From NCBI RefSeq assembly GCF_014268805.2, contig NZ_JABWRF020000002.1, positions 812,001 to 876,000 on the forward strand: a stretch of 64,000 nucleotides of DNA, given 5' to 3'. The translations under genes and the position numbers were made by a program. The notes beneath the pieces are model-generated. The model worked only from the letters and a program-made list of their open reading frames with translations. It made no database searches and was not told where the DNA came from. How positions within the stretch are numbered: the stretch's first letter is position 1; every line of letters starts with the position of its first letter. The DNA comes from Pseudomonas farsensis. GTDB taxonomy: Bacteria > Pseudomonadota > Gammaproteobacteria > Pseudomonadales > Pseudomonadaceae. Of this stretch, positions 31,485 to 41,267 are shown in pieces.

Positions 31485-34175
31485 TCAGAACCACTGCCCA
31501 AAGCGGCGGATGTACAAGGTCTTCATGCCCTGTGCCACCACGCAGTAGCCGAGCAGGGTGGCCACCAGCCATGGGAAATAGTCCCACGGCAGCGGCACCA
31601 GCCCGACCATCGCCCCCAGCGGCGAGAACGGAATATAAATACCCAGGCACATCACCAACCCGGTGGCGAGAATCACCGGCAGTGCTGCGGTGCTCTGGAA
31701 GAACGGCACCCGCCGGGTGCGCAGCATGTGCACCACCAGCGTCTGCGACAGCAACCCTTCGATGAACCAGCCCGACTGGAACAACGCCTGCATTTCGACG
31801 CTATTGGCGGCGAATACGTACCACATCAGCGCAAAGGTGGTGATGTCGAAGATCGACGAGGTTGGCCCGATCCACAGCATGAAACGGCCGATATTGCGCG
31901 CGTCCCATTTGCGTGGCTGGTCCAGGAACTCCTTGTCCATGCGGTCCCAGGGCAGCGACAGCTGCGAGAAGTCGTACAGCAGGTTCTGCAGCAGCAGGTG
32001 GATCGCCAGCATGGGCATGAAGGGGATGAACGCGCTGGCCACTAATACCGAGAACACATTGCCGAAGTTGGAACTGGCGGTCATGCACAGGTACTTCATG
32101 ATGTTGCCGAAGGTTTCGCGGCCTTTGATCACGCCCTCTTCGAGCACCATCAGGCTTTTTTCCAGCAGGATGATATCGGCCGATTCCTTGGCGATGTCGG
32201 TGCCGCTGTCCACTGAAATACCCACATCGGCGTCGCGCAGGGCTGGGGCGTCGTTGATGCCGTCGCCGAGAAACCCGACCGTGTGGCCATTGGCTTGCAG
32301 TGCCTTGAGCACGCGCGACTTCTGCAAGGGCGTGAGCTTGGCGAACACGCTGCGGCTTTCGACCTGTGCCCTGAGCTGGCTATCGTCCAACCGTTCGATG
32401 TCCTGGCCCAGCAGCGGCTCGCCCGGCTCCAGGCCGACTTCGCGGCAAACCTTGCAGGTGACCACCGGGTTATCGCCGGTCAGCACTTTTACCTGCACGC
32501 CCATGTCGCGCAGAGCTGCGATGGCGGGGCCGGCGCTGTCCTTGGGTGGGTCGAGGAAGGTCAGCAGGCCGCGAATCACCAAGCCTTGCTCGTCATCGGT
32601 GTGGTACTGCGCCTTGTGCTGGTGGGCTTCGATGGCGCGGGTGCCGACCAGCAGCACGCGGAAACCGTCCTGGTTGTAGCGGCGGGCGGTGGCCAGCAGT
32701 TGCTCGCGCTGCACATCATCAAGGGCCACGCACGCGCCGCCGCGCTGCACATGGGTGGCAATGGCGAGCATTTCTTCGACGGCGCCCTTGCTCACCAGCA
32801 GGTGTTCACCCTGAGGGTCCCTGACGATCACCGAGAGGCGGCGGCGCAGGAAATCGAAGGGCAGTTCATCGACCTTGGCGAAGCCCAGCGGCGCCTGGAA
32901 GCCTTGGCTTTCGCCAGCGAAGCGCAGCACGGCCTGGTCCATCAGGTTTTTTACACCGCTTTGGTGATGGCTGTTGAGCCAGGCCAGTTCGAGCAGTTGC
33001 GGGTCGCTGAGGCCGTCGGCGCCGAGGTGGTGTTCGAGGATGATGCGGTCCTGGGTCAGGGTGCCGGTCTTGTCGGTGCACAGCACGTCCATCGAACCGA
33101 AGTTCTGGATGGCGTTCAGGCGTTTCACCACCACTTTGCGCCGGGCCATGGCCACTGCGCCTTTGGCCAGGTTGGCGCTGACGATCATCGGCAGCATTTC
33201 GGGCGTCAGGCCCACGGCTACCGCCAGGGCGAACAGGAAGGCATCGCTCCAGTCGCCCTTGACCACCCCGTTGAGCACGAACACCACCGGCACCATCACC
33301 AGCATGAAGCGGATCAACAGGCTGCTGACGCTGTTCACCCCACGGTCGAAAGCAGTTTGGCTGCGCGAGCCGGAGATGGCCTTGGCAAGCGAGCCGAAGT
33401 AGGTACCCTTGCCGGTTGCGACCACCACGGCCCGGGCGCGGCCGCTGACCACGTTGGTGCCCATGAAACCGATGTTGGGCAGGTCGAGCAGGTTGGCGCT
33501 GTCTTGCCCGCTGTGTGCGGCTGACTTCTGCGCGATGTTGCCCAAGGTGTCGTATTTCTCTACCGGCAGCGCTTCGCCGGTGAGCACGGCCTGGCTGATG
33601 AACAGGTCGCGGGACTCGATCAGGCGGATGTCGGCGGGGATCATGTCACCGGCGCTCAGTTGCACGATATCGCCGGCTACCAGTTGGTTCATCGGCACCT
33701 CGCACAGGCGCGATGGCCAGTCGTGGCGCTGGCGGCGCAGCACCGTGGCGGTGGTGCGGACCATGGCCTTGAGGGCTTCGGCAGCCTTGGCCGAGCGGTA
33801 TTCCTGCCAGAAGCGCAGCAGGCCGCTGACGCTGACCATGCTGAGGATGATGATCACCTTGGTCAGGTCCATGTCGTCCAGCTCGCCCGCTCGGCGCGGT
33901 AGCCAGTAGTCAGTCACGAAGCTGATGGCCGCGAGCGTCAGCAGCACATAGATGAAGGGGTTGTGCAGGGCCTTCAACAGTTGCACGACAGCGGGCAGCG
34001 GCTGGTCATGGGCCACTTCGTTTGGGCCGTCGCGCAGCAGGCGCTTGGCGGCTTCGTGGTCGGTCAGGCCCCGTTCGCTGGTGTCGAGGTTGGCGAAGGT
34101 CACGCCCAGGCCGTTGCGTGCTTCGCGGGCGGCGTGCATTTCGGTGGTGTGGGTGTTGCGTTCTTTTACGGTCAT
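31485..34175 (-). CDS. mgtA: Mg2+-importing P-type ATPase MgtA
   Basis: An 896-residue P3B-type ATPase that brings Mg2+ into the cell at low external magnesium. The phosphorylation site is in VLCTDKTGTLTQD, the actuator loop in VLTGEALPVEK, and the hinge in VGFLGDGINDAPALRDADVGISV; about 10 membrane helices flank these, with VAVGLTPEMLPMI as the core M4 ion-binding helix. The start at MTVKERNTHTTEM has AGGAG 8 bp upstream; an in-frame extension of 15 codons is not favoured. The upstream region is long and holds a small ORF and hairpins, as discussed in separate entries, which suggests control after transcription start. Confidence 0.94.
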   Translation of the reverse strand: MTVKERNTHTTEMHAAREARNGLGVTFANLDTSERGLTDHEAAKRLLRDGPNEVAHDQPLPAVVQLLKALHNPFIYVLLTLAAISFVTDYWLPRRAGELDDMDLTKVIIILSMVSVSGLLRFWQEYRSAKAAEALKAMVRTTATVLRRQRHDWPSRLCEVPMNQLVAGDIVQLSAGDMIPADIRLIESRDLFISQAVLTGEALPVEKYDTLGNIAQKSAAHSGQDSANLLDLPNIGFMGTNVVSGRARAVVVATGKGTYFGSLAKAISGSRSQTAFDRGVNSVSSLLIRFMLVMVPVVFVLNGVVKGDWSDAFLFALAVAVGLTPEMLPMIVSANLAKGAVAMARRKVVVKRLNAIQNFGSMDVLCTDKTGTLTQDRIILEHHLGADGLSDPQLLELAWLNSHHQSGVKNLMDQAVLRFAGESQGFQAPLGFAKVDELPFDFLRRRLSVIVRDPQGEHLLVSKGAVEEMLAIATHVQRGGACVALDDVQREQLLATARRYNQDGFRVLLVGTRAIEAHQHKAQYHTDDEQGLVIRGLLTFLDPPKDSAGPAIAALRDMGVQVKVLTGDNPVVTCKVCREVGLEPGEPLLGQDIERLDDSQLRAQVESRSVFAKLTPLQKSRVLKALQANGHTVGFLGDGINDAPALRDADVGISVDSGTDIAKESADIILLEKSLMVLEEGVIKGRETFGNIMKYLCMTASSNFGNVFSVLVASAFIPFMPMLAIHLLLQNLLYDFSQLSLPWDRMDKEFLDQPRKWDARNIGRFMLWIGPTSSIFDITTFALMWYVFAANSVEMQALFQSGWFIEGLLSQTLVVHMLRTRRVPFFQSTAALPVILATGLVMCLGIYIPFSPLGAMVGLVPLPWDYFPWLVATLLGYCVVAQGMKTLYIRRFGQWF

Positions 34176-34390
34176 TGGCTGTGCTCCTGCCGCAGGAGGC
34201 GGTGCGGCGCACAAAGCCAATTAATGGACGTGCGTCGAACCGCGATCTTTCGATCGGTTTGAATTCAAGTTATTCCGGCATGTGTCCGTTCGCTGGCGAA
34301 GGCCGGGGTTATTCTCGGCAGCGAACTTTCTACTGGCTGAGTCCATGGGTTTAATTGCCCCGATAAGTGATGGGTAATAAATTGCCGTCA

Positions 34391-34410
34391 GGCTTTTAAT
34401 AATAAAAGCC
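34391..34410 (-). promoter_or_regulatory. Perfect hairpin in the mgtA leader
   Basis: GGCTTTTA-ATAA-TAAAAGCC, an 8-bp stem with a 4-nt loop, 215 bp before the mgtA start and 47 bp after the small ORF stop. It is palindromic, so it reads the same on both strands. It could be an attenuator element or a weak terminator. Confidence 0.4.
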
Positions 34411-34457
34411 CGTGCCTTGAAGGTGGGTTTGTCAGGTTTCGAATAGCGCCGTACCGG

Positions 34458-34685
34458 TCAGCCGAAGCACAACAGGCCGGCCCAGCGACTCGGTGGTTTT
34501 TGGCTGTCGTCTTGCTGCCAGTGCAGGCGCGGGCCGTGATGGCCAGGCGACGACAGCCAGGTGGCGCGCAGTCGCGAGCCACCTGGAAGGCATGTGGGGT
34601 TAGGCGCAGAGGCCTTGGGCCGCGTGGCTTGCAGCGCCGCTAGGCGGGCGTGCAGGCGACGGCAGATGTCTGCGATGTAGTTCAT
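34458..34685 (-). CDS. Small ORF in the mgtA leader (75 residues, function unknown)
   Basis: Begins MNYIADICRRLHARLAALQ and has a strong ribosome binding site, GGAGG 7 bp before the ATG. The first third could form an amphipathic, basic helix; the rest is rich in Trp, His and Pro and looks less like a folded protein. It reads in the same direction as mgtA and ends 282 bp before it. Salmonella mgtA is controlled by translation of a short leader ORF, but this one is longer and unrelated in sequence, so a leader role is only a possibility. A small, independently acting protein is the alternative. Confidence 0.45.
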   Translation of the reverse strand: MNYIADICRRLHARLAALQATRPKASAPNPTCLPGGSRLRATWLSSPGHHGPRLHWQQDDSQKPPSRWAGLLCFG

Positions 34686-34888
34686 GAGCTTGCCTCCTGC
34701 CGGGCTGGCACCCGGGGCGGCAAGCTACGGCGGAGCATCAGGCTCTAGCGTGGCTTGACCGGCCTTGGGGGCGGGCCTGGCGTTCTGATTCAGGTGCCTG
34801 GCAGCAGTGAGCGGCCAGGCAGCGACTAGATACTGTGTCCATTGAATTCTTCGTAGAATTAATAAAGGCCCGTTTCAAGGGCGGGTGA

Positions 34889-34917
34889 ACTTTATGAGAG
34901 CATAGCGGGTAAGTCAA
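34889..34917 (-). promoter_or_regulatory. Sigma-70-type promoter candidate upstream of the small ORF and mgtA
   Basis: On the minus strand, TTGACT, a 17-bp spacer and TAAAGT. Transcription would start near 34882, giving a leader of about 700 nt before mgtA. A 6-bp inverted repeat AATTCT-N4-AGAATT lies just downstream at 34845-34860. Between 34176 and 35099 I see no other gene. Confidence 0.45.
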
Positions 34918-35099
34918 CAGGCAAGGTGTTACTTAAGAAAGTTTCATCTTGTTTAATGTTGGGAGTTGTTTGTAGGAAGGTTCCCAAAGTTGCATGTATC
35001 GCCTGGCAAGCCTGCCGCTTCAAGGTAGAGTAGGTGGGTGCGGATCTTGTCAAAGTCCGGGCGCTCAAACCCTGTGCGCCCATTCAGCCAAGGAATGCC

Positions 35100-35636
35100 A
35101 TGCTGCATCTGCTCAGTGCCCACCGGCACCTCCCCAGCAAAACAAAGGCCCTTGGCTGTTGGTCCTTTGCCCTCACTGCCCTGCTGGTTGCGGGTGTATA
35201 CCTGGTGACCTGGCAGACCTATCGAGCACCGGAGCCGGCCAGTTGGGTCGGGCTGGGCGCAACGGTCAACAGTAATGGTTCGTCCTGGAAACCGGACCGC
35301 TCCCTGACCCAGTTTGGCGTGCGGTTCACCCTGCCAGGTGACTCAGCCAGCCAGGTCAGGCCCGTGTACGCCAACACACAAGCCTTCCACGCGGCCGGCC
35401 TGCGCAAGGGCACTCCAGTAAGGTTGGTTGTCGAACCACACGCAGACCAAGTGATCATCCGTGAGCTCGCCACCCTTGAAGGGCAGGTGCTTTACGACGA
35501 TGGCCTGTACCAGCGCGTAATACAGGCCAACAACGACTCGATCAGGCTAATTGTGATCGCGCTGCCGATTCTGGCGTTGGCTGGGCTGGCCGCCGGGGTG
35601 TATTTCGGCACCCGCCGTGTGCGCCCGGTGCGTTGA
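35100..35636 (+). CDS. Two-helix membrane protein of unknown function
   Basis: A 178-residue protein with a membrane helix near each end: about residues 20-38 (WSFALTALLVAGVYLVTW) and 148-170 (LIVIALPILALAGLAAGVYFG). The domain between (about 110 residues, with VRFTLPGD, GTPVRLVVEPHADQVIIREL) is probably periplasmic and beta-rich, somewhat like DUF3592-type proteins. The start ATG has AAGGA 5 bp upstream; the frame is open earlier but those residues do not look natural. No operon partner: ubiK is convergent 64 bp away. Confidence 0.6.
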   Translation: MLHLLSAHRHLPSKTKALGCWSFALTALLVAGVYLVTWQTYRAPEPASWVGLGATVNSNGSSWKPDRSLTQFGVRFTLPGDSASQVRPVYANTQAFHAAGLRKGTPVRLVVEPHADQVIIRELATLEGQVLYDDGLYQRVIQANNDSIRLIVIALPILALAGLAAGVYFGTRRVRPVR

Positions 35637-35700
35637 CGAAGGCATCAGGCGCCTGGAGCACATTGCAACATCGCGAGTTGCGATACCCAGGCAGCCGGTG

Positions 35701-36009
35701 TCATTCAGTTGCAGGGGGGCGGTCTTCCTGACGCTCGGCGAGGACTGACTCCGCAGCAGGCGGCGCCATCCGTGCCTCCAGTTCGGCAAACTGTTTTTCC
35801 AGCGCTTCAAGGCGCGCGCGGGTGCGGGCCAGCACGACCATCTGGCTGTCGAATTCGTCACGGCTGACCAGGTCGAGTTTGCTGAACGCGCCCTGCATCA
35901 ACACCTTGAACTGGCTTTCGAGTTCGGCGCGGGGCTGTGCGGTGTCGCTGTTGAACAGGCGCGAGGCCTGGTCGCTCAGGGCATCGAGAAAGGCTTTGGG
36001 CGCGAGCAT
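35701..36009 (-). CDS. ubiK: Ubiquinone biosynthesis accessory factor UbiK (YqiC/BMFP family)
   Basis: A 102-residue protein of the UbiK family, membrane-associated trimeric coiled coils that help aerobic ubiquinone synthesis by partnering UbiJ. The family motif FKVLMQGAFSKLDLVSRDEFDSQMVVLARTR is split over residues 34-64 and leads into the coiled coil ARLEALEKQFAELEARM. The C-terminal 20 residues are variable. It is divergent from glnK across a 396-bp gap. Confidence 0.9.
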   Translation of the reverse strand: MLAPKAFLDALSDQASRLFNSDTAQPRAELESQFKVLMQGAFSKLDLVSRDEFDSQMVVLARTRARLEALEKQFAELEARMAPPAAESVLAERQEDRPPATE

Positions 36010-36107
36010 GTCTGGCTATCCGCTGATCGTTGGAAAGGCCGGCAGTGTAACACGCAGGTCATGCGGCTTTGGCCTGCACGCTTTTTGCGCAGCGTGGCCA
36101 AAGGTCG

Positions 36108-36124
36108 CGCACCGAAACGGTGCA
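36108..36124. promoter_or_regulatory. NtrC-type enhancer site upstream of glnK
   Basis: CGCACC-GAAAC-GGTGCA matches the NtrC consensus TGCACC-N5-GGTGCA at all but the first base. It lies about 75 bp before the sigma-54 promoter element, a normal enhancer distance. Confidence 0.75.
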
Positions 36125-36156
36125 GGTTTTCGCTGATGGCGACTGGCCAAGCCTGA

Positions 36157-36744
<588 letters not shown>

Positions 36745-36794
36745 GCGCAACAAAAAAAGCCTCACCAAACCCCAACGCCCCAGGAGAAAACAAC

Positions 36795-38126
36795 ATGACT
36801 CTGCGTAAGATCGCAGGGCTAGGAGCCCTATTGTCCCTCGCAATGCCAGGGCTGGCCCTGGCCGAGGAAGCTGCCCCGGCGCTGAACTCCGGTGACACCG
36901 CCTGGATGCTCACTGCCACGGCGCTGGTGCTGTTCATGACCATCCCGGGCCTTGCCCTGTTCTACGGCGGCATGGTGCGTTCCAAGAACGTGCTCTCGGT
37001 GATGATGCAGTGTTTCGCCATCACCGGCCTGATGAGCCTCCTGTGGGTGATTTTCGGCTACAGCCTGGCCTTCGATACCACCGGTATGGAAAAGGGCGTG
37101 CTCAACTTCAATTCCTTCGTGGGCGGCCTGAGCAAGGCGTTCCTCAACGGCGTCACGCCTGACAGCCTGACCTCCGCCACGGCGCTGTTCCCGGAAGCGG
37201 TGTTCATCACCTTCCAGATGACCTTCGCCATCATCACCCCCGCGCTGATCGTCGGCGCCTTTGCCGAGCGCATGAAGTTCTCGGCCATGCTGATCTTCAT
37301 GAGCATCTGGTTCGTGCTGGTCTATGCGCCTATCGCGCACATGGTCTGGAGCGGTGACGGCGCGCTGATGTGGGACTGGGGCGTACTGGACTTCGCCGGT
37401 GGCACCGTGGTGCACATCAACGCCGGTATCGCGGGCCTTGTCTGCTGCCTGGTACTGGGCAAGCGCAAAGGCTACCCGACCACGCCGATGGCGCCGCACA
37501 ACCTGGGCTACACCCTGATTGGCGCCGCGATGCTGTGGATCGGCTGGTTCGGCTTCAACGCAGGCTCTGCCGCTGCCGCCAACGGCACTGCCGGCATGGC
37601 CATGCTGGTCACCCAGATCGCCACTGCCGCCGCCGCTCTGGGCTGGATGTTCGCCGAGTGGATCGGCCACGGCAAACCCAGCGCCCTGGGCATCGCCTCG
37701 GGTGTGGTTGCGGGCCTGGTGGCAATCACCCCGGCAGCTGGCACCGTGGGCCCGATGGGCGCCCTGGTGATCGGCCTGGCCTCGGGCATCATCTGCTACT
37801 TCTGCGCCACCAGCCTCAAGCGCAAGCTGGGCTATGACGACTCGCTCGACGCCTTCGGTGTGCACGGTATCGGCGGCATCGTCGGCGCACTGCTCACCGG
37901 TGTGTTCGCAGCGCCTGCCTTGGGCGGCTTCGGCGCGGTCACCGATATTGGCGCGCAGTTCTGGATTCAGGCCAAGGGCGTGATCTTCACTGTGGTCTAC
38001 ACCGCCATCATCACCTACGTGATCCTCAAGGTGCTGGATGTGGTGATGGGCCTGCGGGTCAACGAAGAAGAAGAGGCGGTCGGCCTCGACCTGGCTCAGC
38101 ACAACGAGCGCGGTTACAACTTGTAA
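36795..38126 (+). CDS. amtB: Ammonium transporter AmtB
   Basis: A 443-residue inner-membrane ammonium channel. A signal peptide (MTLRKIAGLGALLSLAMPGLALAEE) is followed by 11 helices. The family signature is present, GTVVHINAGIAGLV with the first pore His, and the second pore His in DAFGVHGIGGIVGALLTGVFA. CAGGAG lies 8 bp before the ATG. Co-transcription with glnK is the classical arrangement; a strong terminator follows. Confidence 0.98.
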   Translation: MTLRKIAGLGALLSLAMPGLALAEEAAPALNSGDTAWMLTATALVLFMTIPGLALFYGGMVRSKNVLSVMMQCFAITGLMSLLWVIFGYSLAFDTTGMEKGVLNFNSFVGGLSKAFLNGVTPDSLTSATALFPEAVFITFQMTFAIITPALIVGAFAERMKFSAMLIFMSIWFVLVYAPIAHMVWSGDGALMWDWGVLDFAGGTVVHINAGIAGLVCCLVLGKRKGYPTTPMAPHNLGYTLIGAAMLWIGWFGFNAGSAAAANGTAGMAMLVTQIATAAAALGWMFAEWIGHGKPSALGIASGVVAGLVAITPAAGTVGPMGALVIGLASGIICYFCATSLKRKLGYDDSLDAFGVHGIGGIVGALLTGVFAAPALGGFGAVTDIGAQFWIQAKGVIFTVVYTAIITYVILKVLDVVMGLRVNEEEEAVGLDLAQHNERGYNL

Positions 38127-38146
38127 CTGCCACGCTAAAAAAACTT

Positions 38147-38170
38147 GCCCGGCTCGCCGGGCATTTTTTT
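38147..38170 (+). terminator. Rho-independent terminator of glnK-amtB
   Basis: GCCCGG-CTCG-CCGGGC followed by A and seven T residues, 20 bp after the amtB stop. A run of A residues before the stem makes it potentially bidirectional. Confidence 0.92.
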
Positions 38171-38266
38171 GCCTGTTATTTACTGTTTCGTAGCGGGCAA
38201 ACGGTTTCTATGGCCTTATCGCAACCTCGGCCAAAAACTTACAACCAATAGGGCGTTTGTGGTGCT

Positions 38267-38300
38267 TTGCTTTTTCTGCGGGCGCGCTAGAATGCGCGCC
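38267..38300 (+). promoter_or_regulatory. Promoter of sutA with the -10 hexamer inside a GC palindrome
   Basis: TAGAAT (38288-38293) is flanked on both sides by a perfect 7-bp inverted repeat, GGCGCGC and GCGCGCC. A TTGCTT lies 15 bp upstream. The GC-rich discriminator is typical of growth-rate or stringently controlled promoters. The transcript would have a leader of about 250 nt; the 424-bp gap between amtB and sutA otherwise contains only the amtB terminator and no gene. Confidence 0.5.
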
Positions 38301-38550
38301 GAAGAGTGCTGCACGCGTAGCCACACACTTCGCTACCCTTTGCTAGGCTTGCAGTAGCCTGTGGCCAGCAGGGCGTATTTACGGCCAGGTCCTGTGCGAA
38401 GCAGGGCCTGTAGGGTCCCGGCCTCATATCCCGAGGCGGGCAGCCCAGTTAATGGCCAACCCACGGCCAGTTGAATTTTCACCAGTAGCAGCCGGTCTAC
38501 GGCTGCACGGGTCTATAACCAACCTGCTTTCGCAAGTCATGAGGTAGAAC

Positions 38551-38880
38551 ATGAGCGACGACGATCTGGAAAACGACGACCTCGAAGTAGGCGACGATGA
38601 CGAGGCTGATGACGGTCTGGAAGCTGCAGCTGACGATAGCGCTGAAGACTCCGGCGATGACGACAGCAGCCCGGCTCCTGCGGCCAAGGGCAAGTCCAAG
38701 GCGGCTGTTTCGGTAGATGACATGCCGAGCATCGAAGCCAAGCAGAAAGAGCGTGATGCACTGGCCAGGGCGATGGAGGAATTCCTTTCGCGCGGCGGCA
38801 AGGTGCAGGAAGTCGAGGCCAATGTGGTCGCTGACCCGCCCAAGAAGCCTGACAACAAGTACGGCAGCCGCCCTATCTAA
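38551..38880 (+). CDS. sutA: RNA polymerase-binding regulator SutA
   Basis: A 109-residue acidic, largely disordered protein matching SutA of Pseudomonas aeruginosa, which binds RNA polymerase and raises transcription of biosynthetic genes in slow growth. The N-terminal half is a run of Asp/Glu (about residues 1-40), the central helix is IEAKQKERDALARAMEEFL, and the invariant C-terminal tail ends PPKKPDNKYGSRPI. It stands alone between its own promoter and a hairpin terminator. Confidence 0.93.
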   Translation: MSDDDLENDDLEVGDDDEADDGLEAAADDSAEDSGDDDSSPAPAAKGKSKAAVSVDDMPSIEAKQKERDALARAMEEFLSRGGKVQEVEANVVADPPKKPDNKYGSRPI

Positions 38881-38892
38881 GTGGCTGAATGC

Positions 38893-38923
38893 AAAAAAGC
38901 CCGCCGTCGCTGCGGGCTTTTTT
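38893..38923. terminator. Bidirectional terminator between sutA and the HAD gene
   Basis: AAAAAA-GCCCGC-N7-GCGGGC-TTTTTT, a perfect stem with A and T runs on both sides, in the gap between two convergent genes. Confidence 0.93.
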
Positions 38924-38964
38924 GTGGGCGCTTTTCCGGGCTTGGGCCAGCCCGCTTTCGCGTT

Positions 38965-39660
38965 TCAGTGCCAGCGGGCGAGTAGCTCGGGCAATTGCGA
39001 CAGGCGCTGGATCTCGGCATCCGGGGCGCGTTCAGCGGTCCAGGCCTTGCCCTGCGGGTTGAACCACACCGCACGCAGCCCGGCTTGCTGAGCCCCGGCG
39101 ATATCGTCGCCGGGGTGGTCGCCAATATGCACCGCGCCGCCGGCCTGCACCTGGCCAAGCCTGAGCGCCTCTTTGAACAACGCAGGGTCCGGTTTGCCAA
39201 CGCCCAGGTCTTCGGCGCAGAGGGCAAAGCGGAAGTAGTCCGCCAGCCCCAGGCGGCGCACATCGGCGTTGCCATTGGTGACCACACCCAGGCTGTAGCT
39301 GTGGCGCAGGGCCTCCAGCACCGGCTGCACTTCAGGGAACACTTCGACCTGGTGGCGGGCATGCAGGAACACTTCAAAGCCTTCGTTGGCCAGCTCAGTC
39401 GCCTGTTTCTCGCTGTACCCGGCCTCTTCAAGGGCATGGAACAACACGCGCCGACGCAGCGCGCTGATACGGTGCTTGAGGCCAGGCTCGGCCTGCACCA
39501 GGCGCTCGCGGATAGCGAACAGGTGCTCAACCGGCACCCCGCCCAGTACCGGCGCATTGGCGGCAAGCCAGTCGCGCAGGACGACTTCGGCACTGGCAAT
39601 CACCGGTGCGGTATCCCACAGCGTGTCGTCGAGGTCGAAGGTGATCAGCTGAATGCTCAT
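38965..39660 (-). CDS. yigB: HAD-IA family phosphatase (YigB-like)
   Basis: A 231-residue haloacid dehalogenase-type hydrolase. HAD motif I is [10 protein letters not shown] (residues about 8-17) with the nucleophile Asp, motif II is VVTNGN, motif III/IV covers [12 protein letters not shown] and [19 protein letters not shown]. coli YigB dephosphorylates FMN in riboflavin metabolism; the same substrate is plausible here. It is the last gene of a minus-strand group: its ATG overlaps the xerC stop. Confidence 0.88.
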   Translation of the reverse strand: MSIQLITFDLDDTLWDTAPVIASAEVVLRDWLAANAPVLGGVPVEHLFAIRERLVQAEPGLKHRISALRRRVLFHALEEAGYSEKQATELANEGFEVFLHARHQVEVFPEVQPVLEALRHSYSLGVVTNGNADVRRLGLADYFRFALCAEDLGVGKPDPALFKEALRLGQVQAGGAVHIGDHPGDDIAGAQQAGLRAVWFNPQGKAWTAERAPDAEIQRLSQLPELLARWH

Positions 39661-40556
39661 GAGTCGGTGCCTTTGCTGCGTTTGGCCCGAGGGTGGGCGC
39701 TGTCGTACACCGCGGCCAGGTGCTGGAAGTCCAGGTGGGTGTAGATCTGCGTGGTGCTGATGTCGGCATGGCCGAGCATCTCTTGCACCGCGCGCAAGTC
39801 CTGGGACGACTCGAGCAGGTGGCTGGCGAAGGAATGGCGGAGCATGTGCGGATGCAGGTGCTGGCCCAGCTCGCGCTCACCGGCAGTCTTGACCCGCAAC
39901 TGAATAGCGCGTGGGCTGAGGCGTTTGCCTTGCCGGGTGATGAACACCGCGCCGTCCACGGGGGCGGCGATACCGCGCAGGCGCAGCCAGGCCTGCAGGG
40001 CCTCGCGGGCCTTGCGCCCAACCGGAAGCACGCGGCTTTTGCTGCCCTTGCCGACCACTTGCACCAGGCCGCCAGTAAGGTCGAGCTGGTCAAGATCAAG
40101 GCCGGTCAATTCTGACAGGCGCAGGCCCGAGGAGTAGAACAGTTCGAGGATGGCCTGGTCGCGGCGGGCAATGAAGTCGTCGTCCACGCCGCCATCGAGC
40201 AGTTGCAGGGCGCGGTCGGTGTCGAGCACCTTGGGCAGGCGCCGCTCACCCTTGGGCGGCGACAAACCCGTGGCCGGGTCGTGTTGGCACAGGCCTTCGC
40301 GGTTGAGGTAGCGGTACAAGCCGCGCACCGCCGACAGCATGCGCGCCAGGCTGCGCGATGCCTGGCCTTGATGATGCTGACGGGCGACCAGCTGGCGCAA
40401 CTGCTGCACCTGCAGCGCCTCCCAGCCGGCGATGTGCTGGCTGGTGCAGAACTCGATGACCTTGAGCAAATCGCGCCGGTAGGCCTGCAAGGTATGGTCG
40501 GACACCTGGCGCTCGTTGCGCAGGTGCGCACAATAAGCGTCCAGTTGGCGTTCCAT
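39657..40556 (-). CDS. xerC: Tyrosine recombinase XerC
   Basis: A 299-residue site-specific recombinase, standard length, which with XerD resolves chromosome dimers at dif during division. All catalytic residues are in place: Arg146, Lys170, His237, Arg240, His263 and the nucleophile Tyr272. The N-terminal SAM-like DNA-binding domain covers residues 1-95. It lies between DUF484 and the HAD phosphatase with overlaps on both sides, the conserved gamma-proteobacterial cluster dapF-DUF484-xerC-yigB. Confidence 0.97.
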   Translation of the reverse strand: MERQLDAYCAHLRNERQVSDHTLQAYRRDLLKVIEFCTSQHIAGWEALQVQQLRQLVARQHHQGQASRSLARMLSAVRGLYRYLNREGLCQHDPATGLSPPKGERRLPKVLDTDRALQLLDGGVDDDFIARRDQAILELFYSSGLRLSELTGLDLDQLDLTGGLVQVVGKGSKSRVLPVGRKAREALQAWLRLRGIAAPVDGAVFITRQGKRLSPRAIQLRVKTAGERELGQHLHPHMLRHSFASHLLESSQDLRAVQEMLGHADISTTQIYTHLDFQHLAAVYDSAHPRAKRSKGTDS

Positions 40557-41254
40557 CAGCGCACCGAACGTAGCGTGTTGGTGAAGCGCGGCACTACGCG
40601 GCCGAGCACTTCGGCGATATAGCTGAGGAACAGCGTACCAACGCTGCTTTTATAGTGCTGCGGGTCGCGGCTGCCAATCGCCAGCACGCCATGCAGCCCC
40701 TGGTATTCAAGGGTCGCCACGGCGCTGGAGCCCACTTCCTTGTGCTGCCCGTCGCCGAACAGGAATGCCAGCTCATGCTCACGCAGGCTGCCGCTGACAG
40801 TCTTGCCGCCGCCAATCAGCCCGCCGATGGCTTGCTGCGCTTCGCTGCCGGGCACCCAGCGCCCGACTGGCGCTGCGTTTTCGCCGAACAGGATCAGGCT
40901 GACGAAGGGCACCTGGAATTCCTGGCGCAGGCTGTCTTCGACGGCCATGACCACTTCTTCGAGGCTGCTGGCGTCGAGCAGGTCAAGGATCAGCCTGCGG
41001 GTCTTGTCGAACAGCCGGTCGTTGTCGCGTGCCACGTCCATCAGTTGCGACAGGCGATGGCGCATCTCGATGTTACGCTCACGCAGCAGTGTCAGCTGGC
41101 GCTCCACCAGCGAGACGCTGTCGCCGCGCTGGTGGGGGATGCGCTGCTCCAGCAGCAGCTCGTCATGCTCGGCAAAAAAACGTGGGTGGGCGCGCAGGTA
41201 GGCGACCACCGCATCGGCGTCGAGCTCGGGTACAACCTTGGGCTGATCGGTCAT
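40556..41254 (-). CDS. DUF484 family protein (GAF-like)
   Basis: A 232-residue cytoplasmic protein of the DUF484 family (YigA-like). The N-terminal part ([19 protein letters not shown]) and coiled segment [14 protein letters not shown] precede a GAF-like domain from about residue 90. Function is unknown, although it is kept next to xerC in most relatives. Its stop shares one base with the xerC start. Confidence 0.88.
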   Translation of the reverse strand: MTDQPKVVPELDADAVVAYLRAHPRFFAEHDELLLEQRIPHQRGDSVSLVERQLTLLRERNIEMRHRLSQLMDVARDNDRLFDKTRRLILDLLDASSLEEVVMAVEDSLRQEFQVPFVSLILFGENAAPVGRWVPGSEAQQAIGGLIGGGKTVSGSLREHELAFLFGDGQHKEVGSSAVATLEYQGLHGVLAIGSRDPQHYKSSVGTLFLSYIAEVLGRVVPRFTNTLRSVR

Positions 41255-41267
41255 GGCAGATACTCGC

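Noticed and set aside
34388..34582. 64-codon minus-strand frame overlapping the mgtA leader ORF
   Set aside because: It lacks a ribosome binding site, unlike the overlapping 75-codon frame, and ends in the hairpin.
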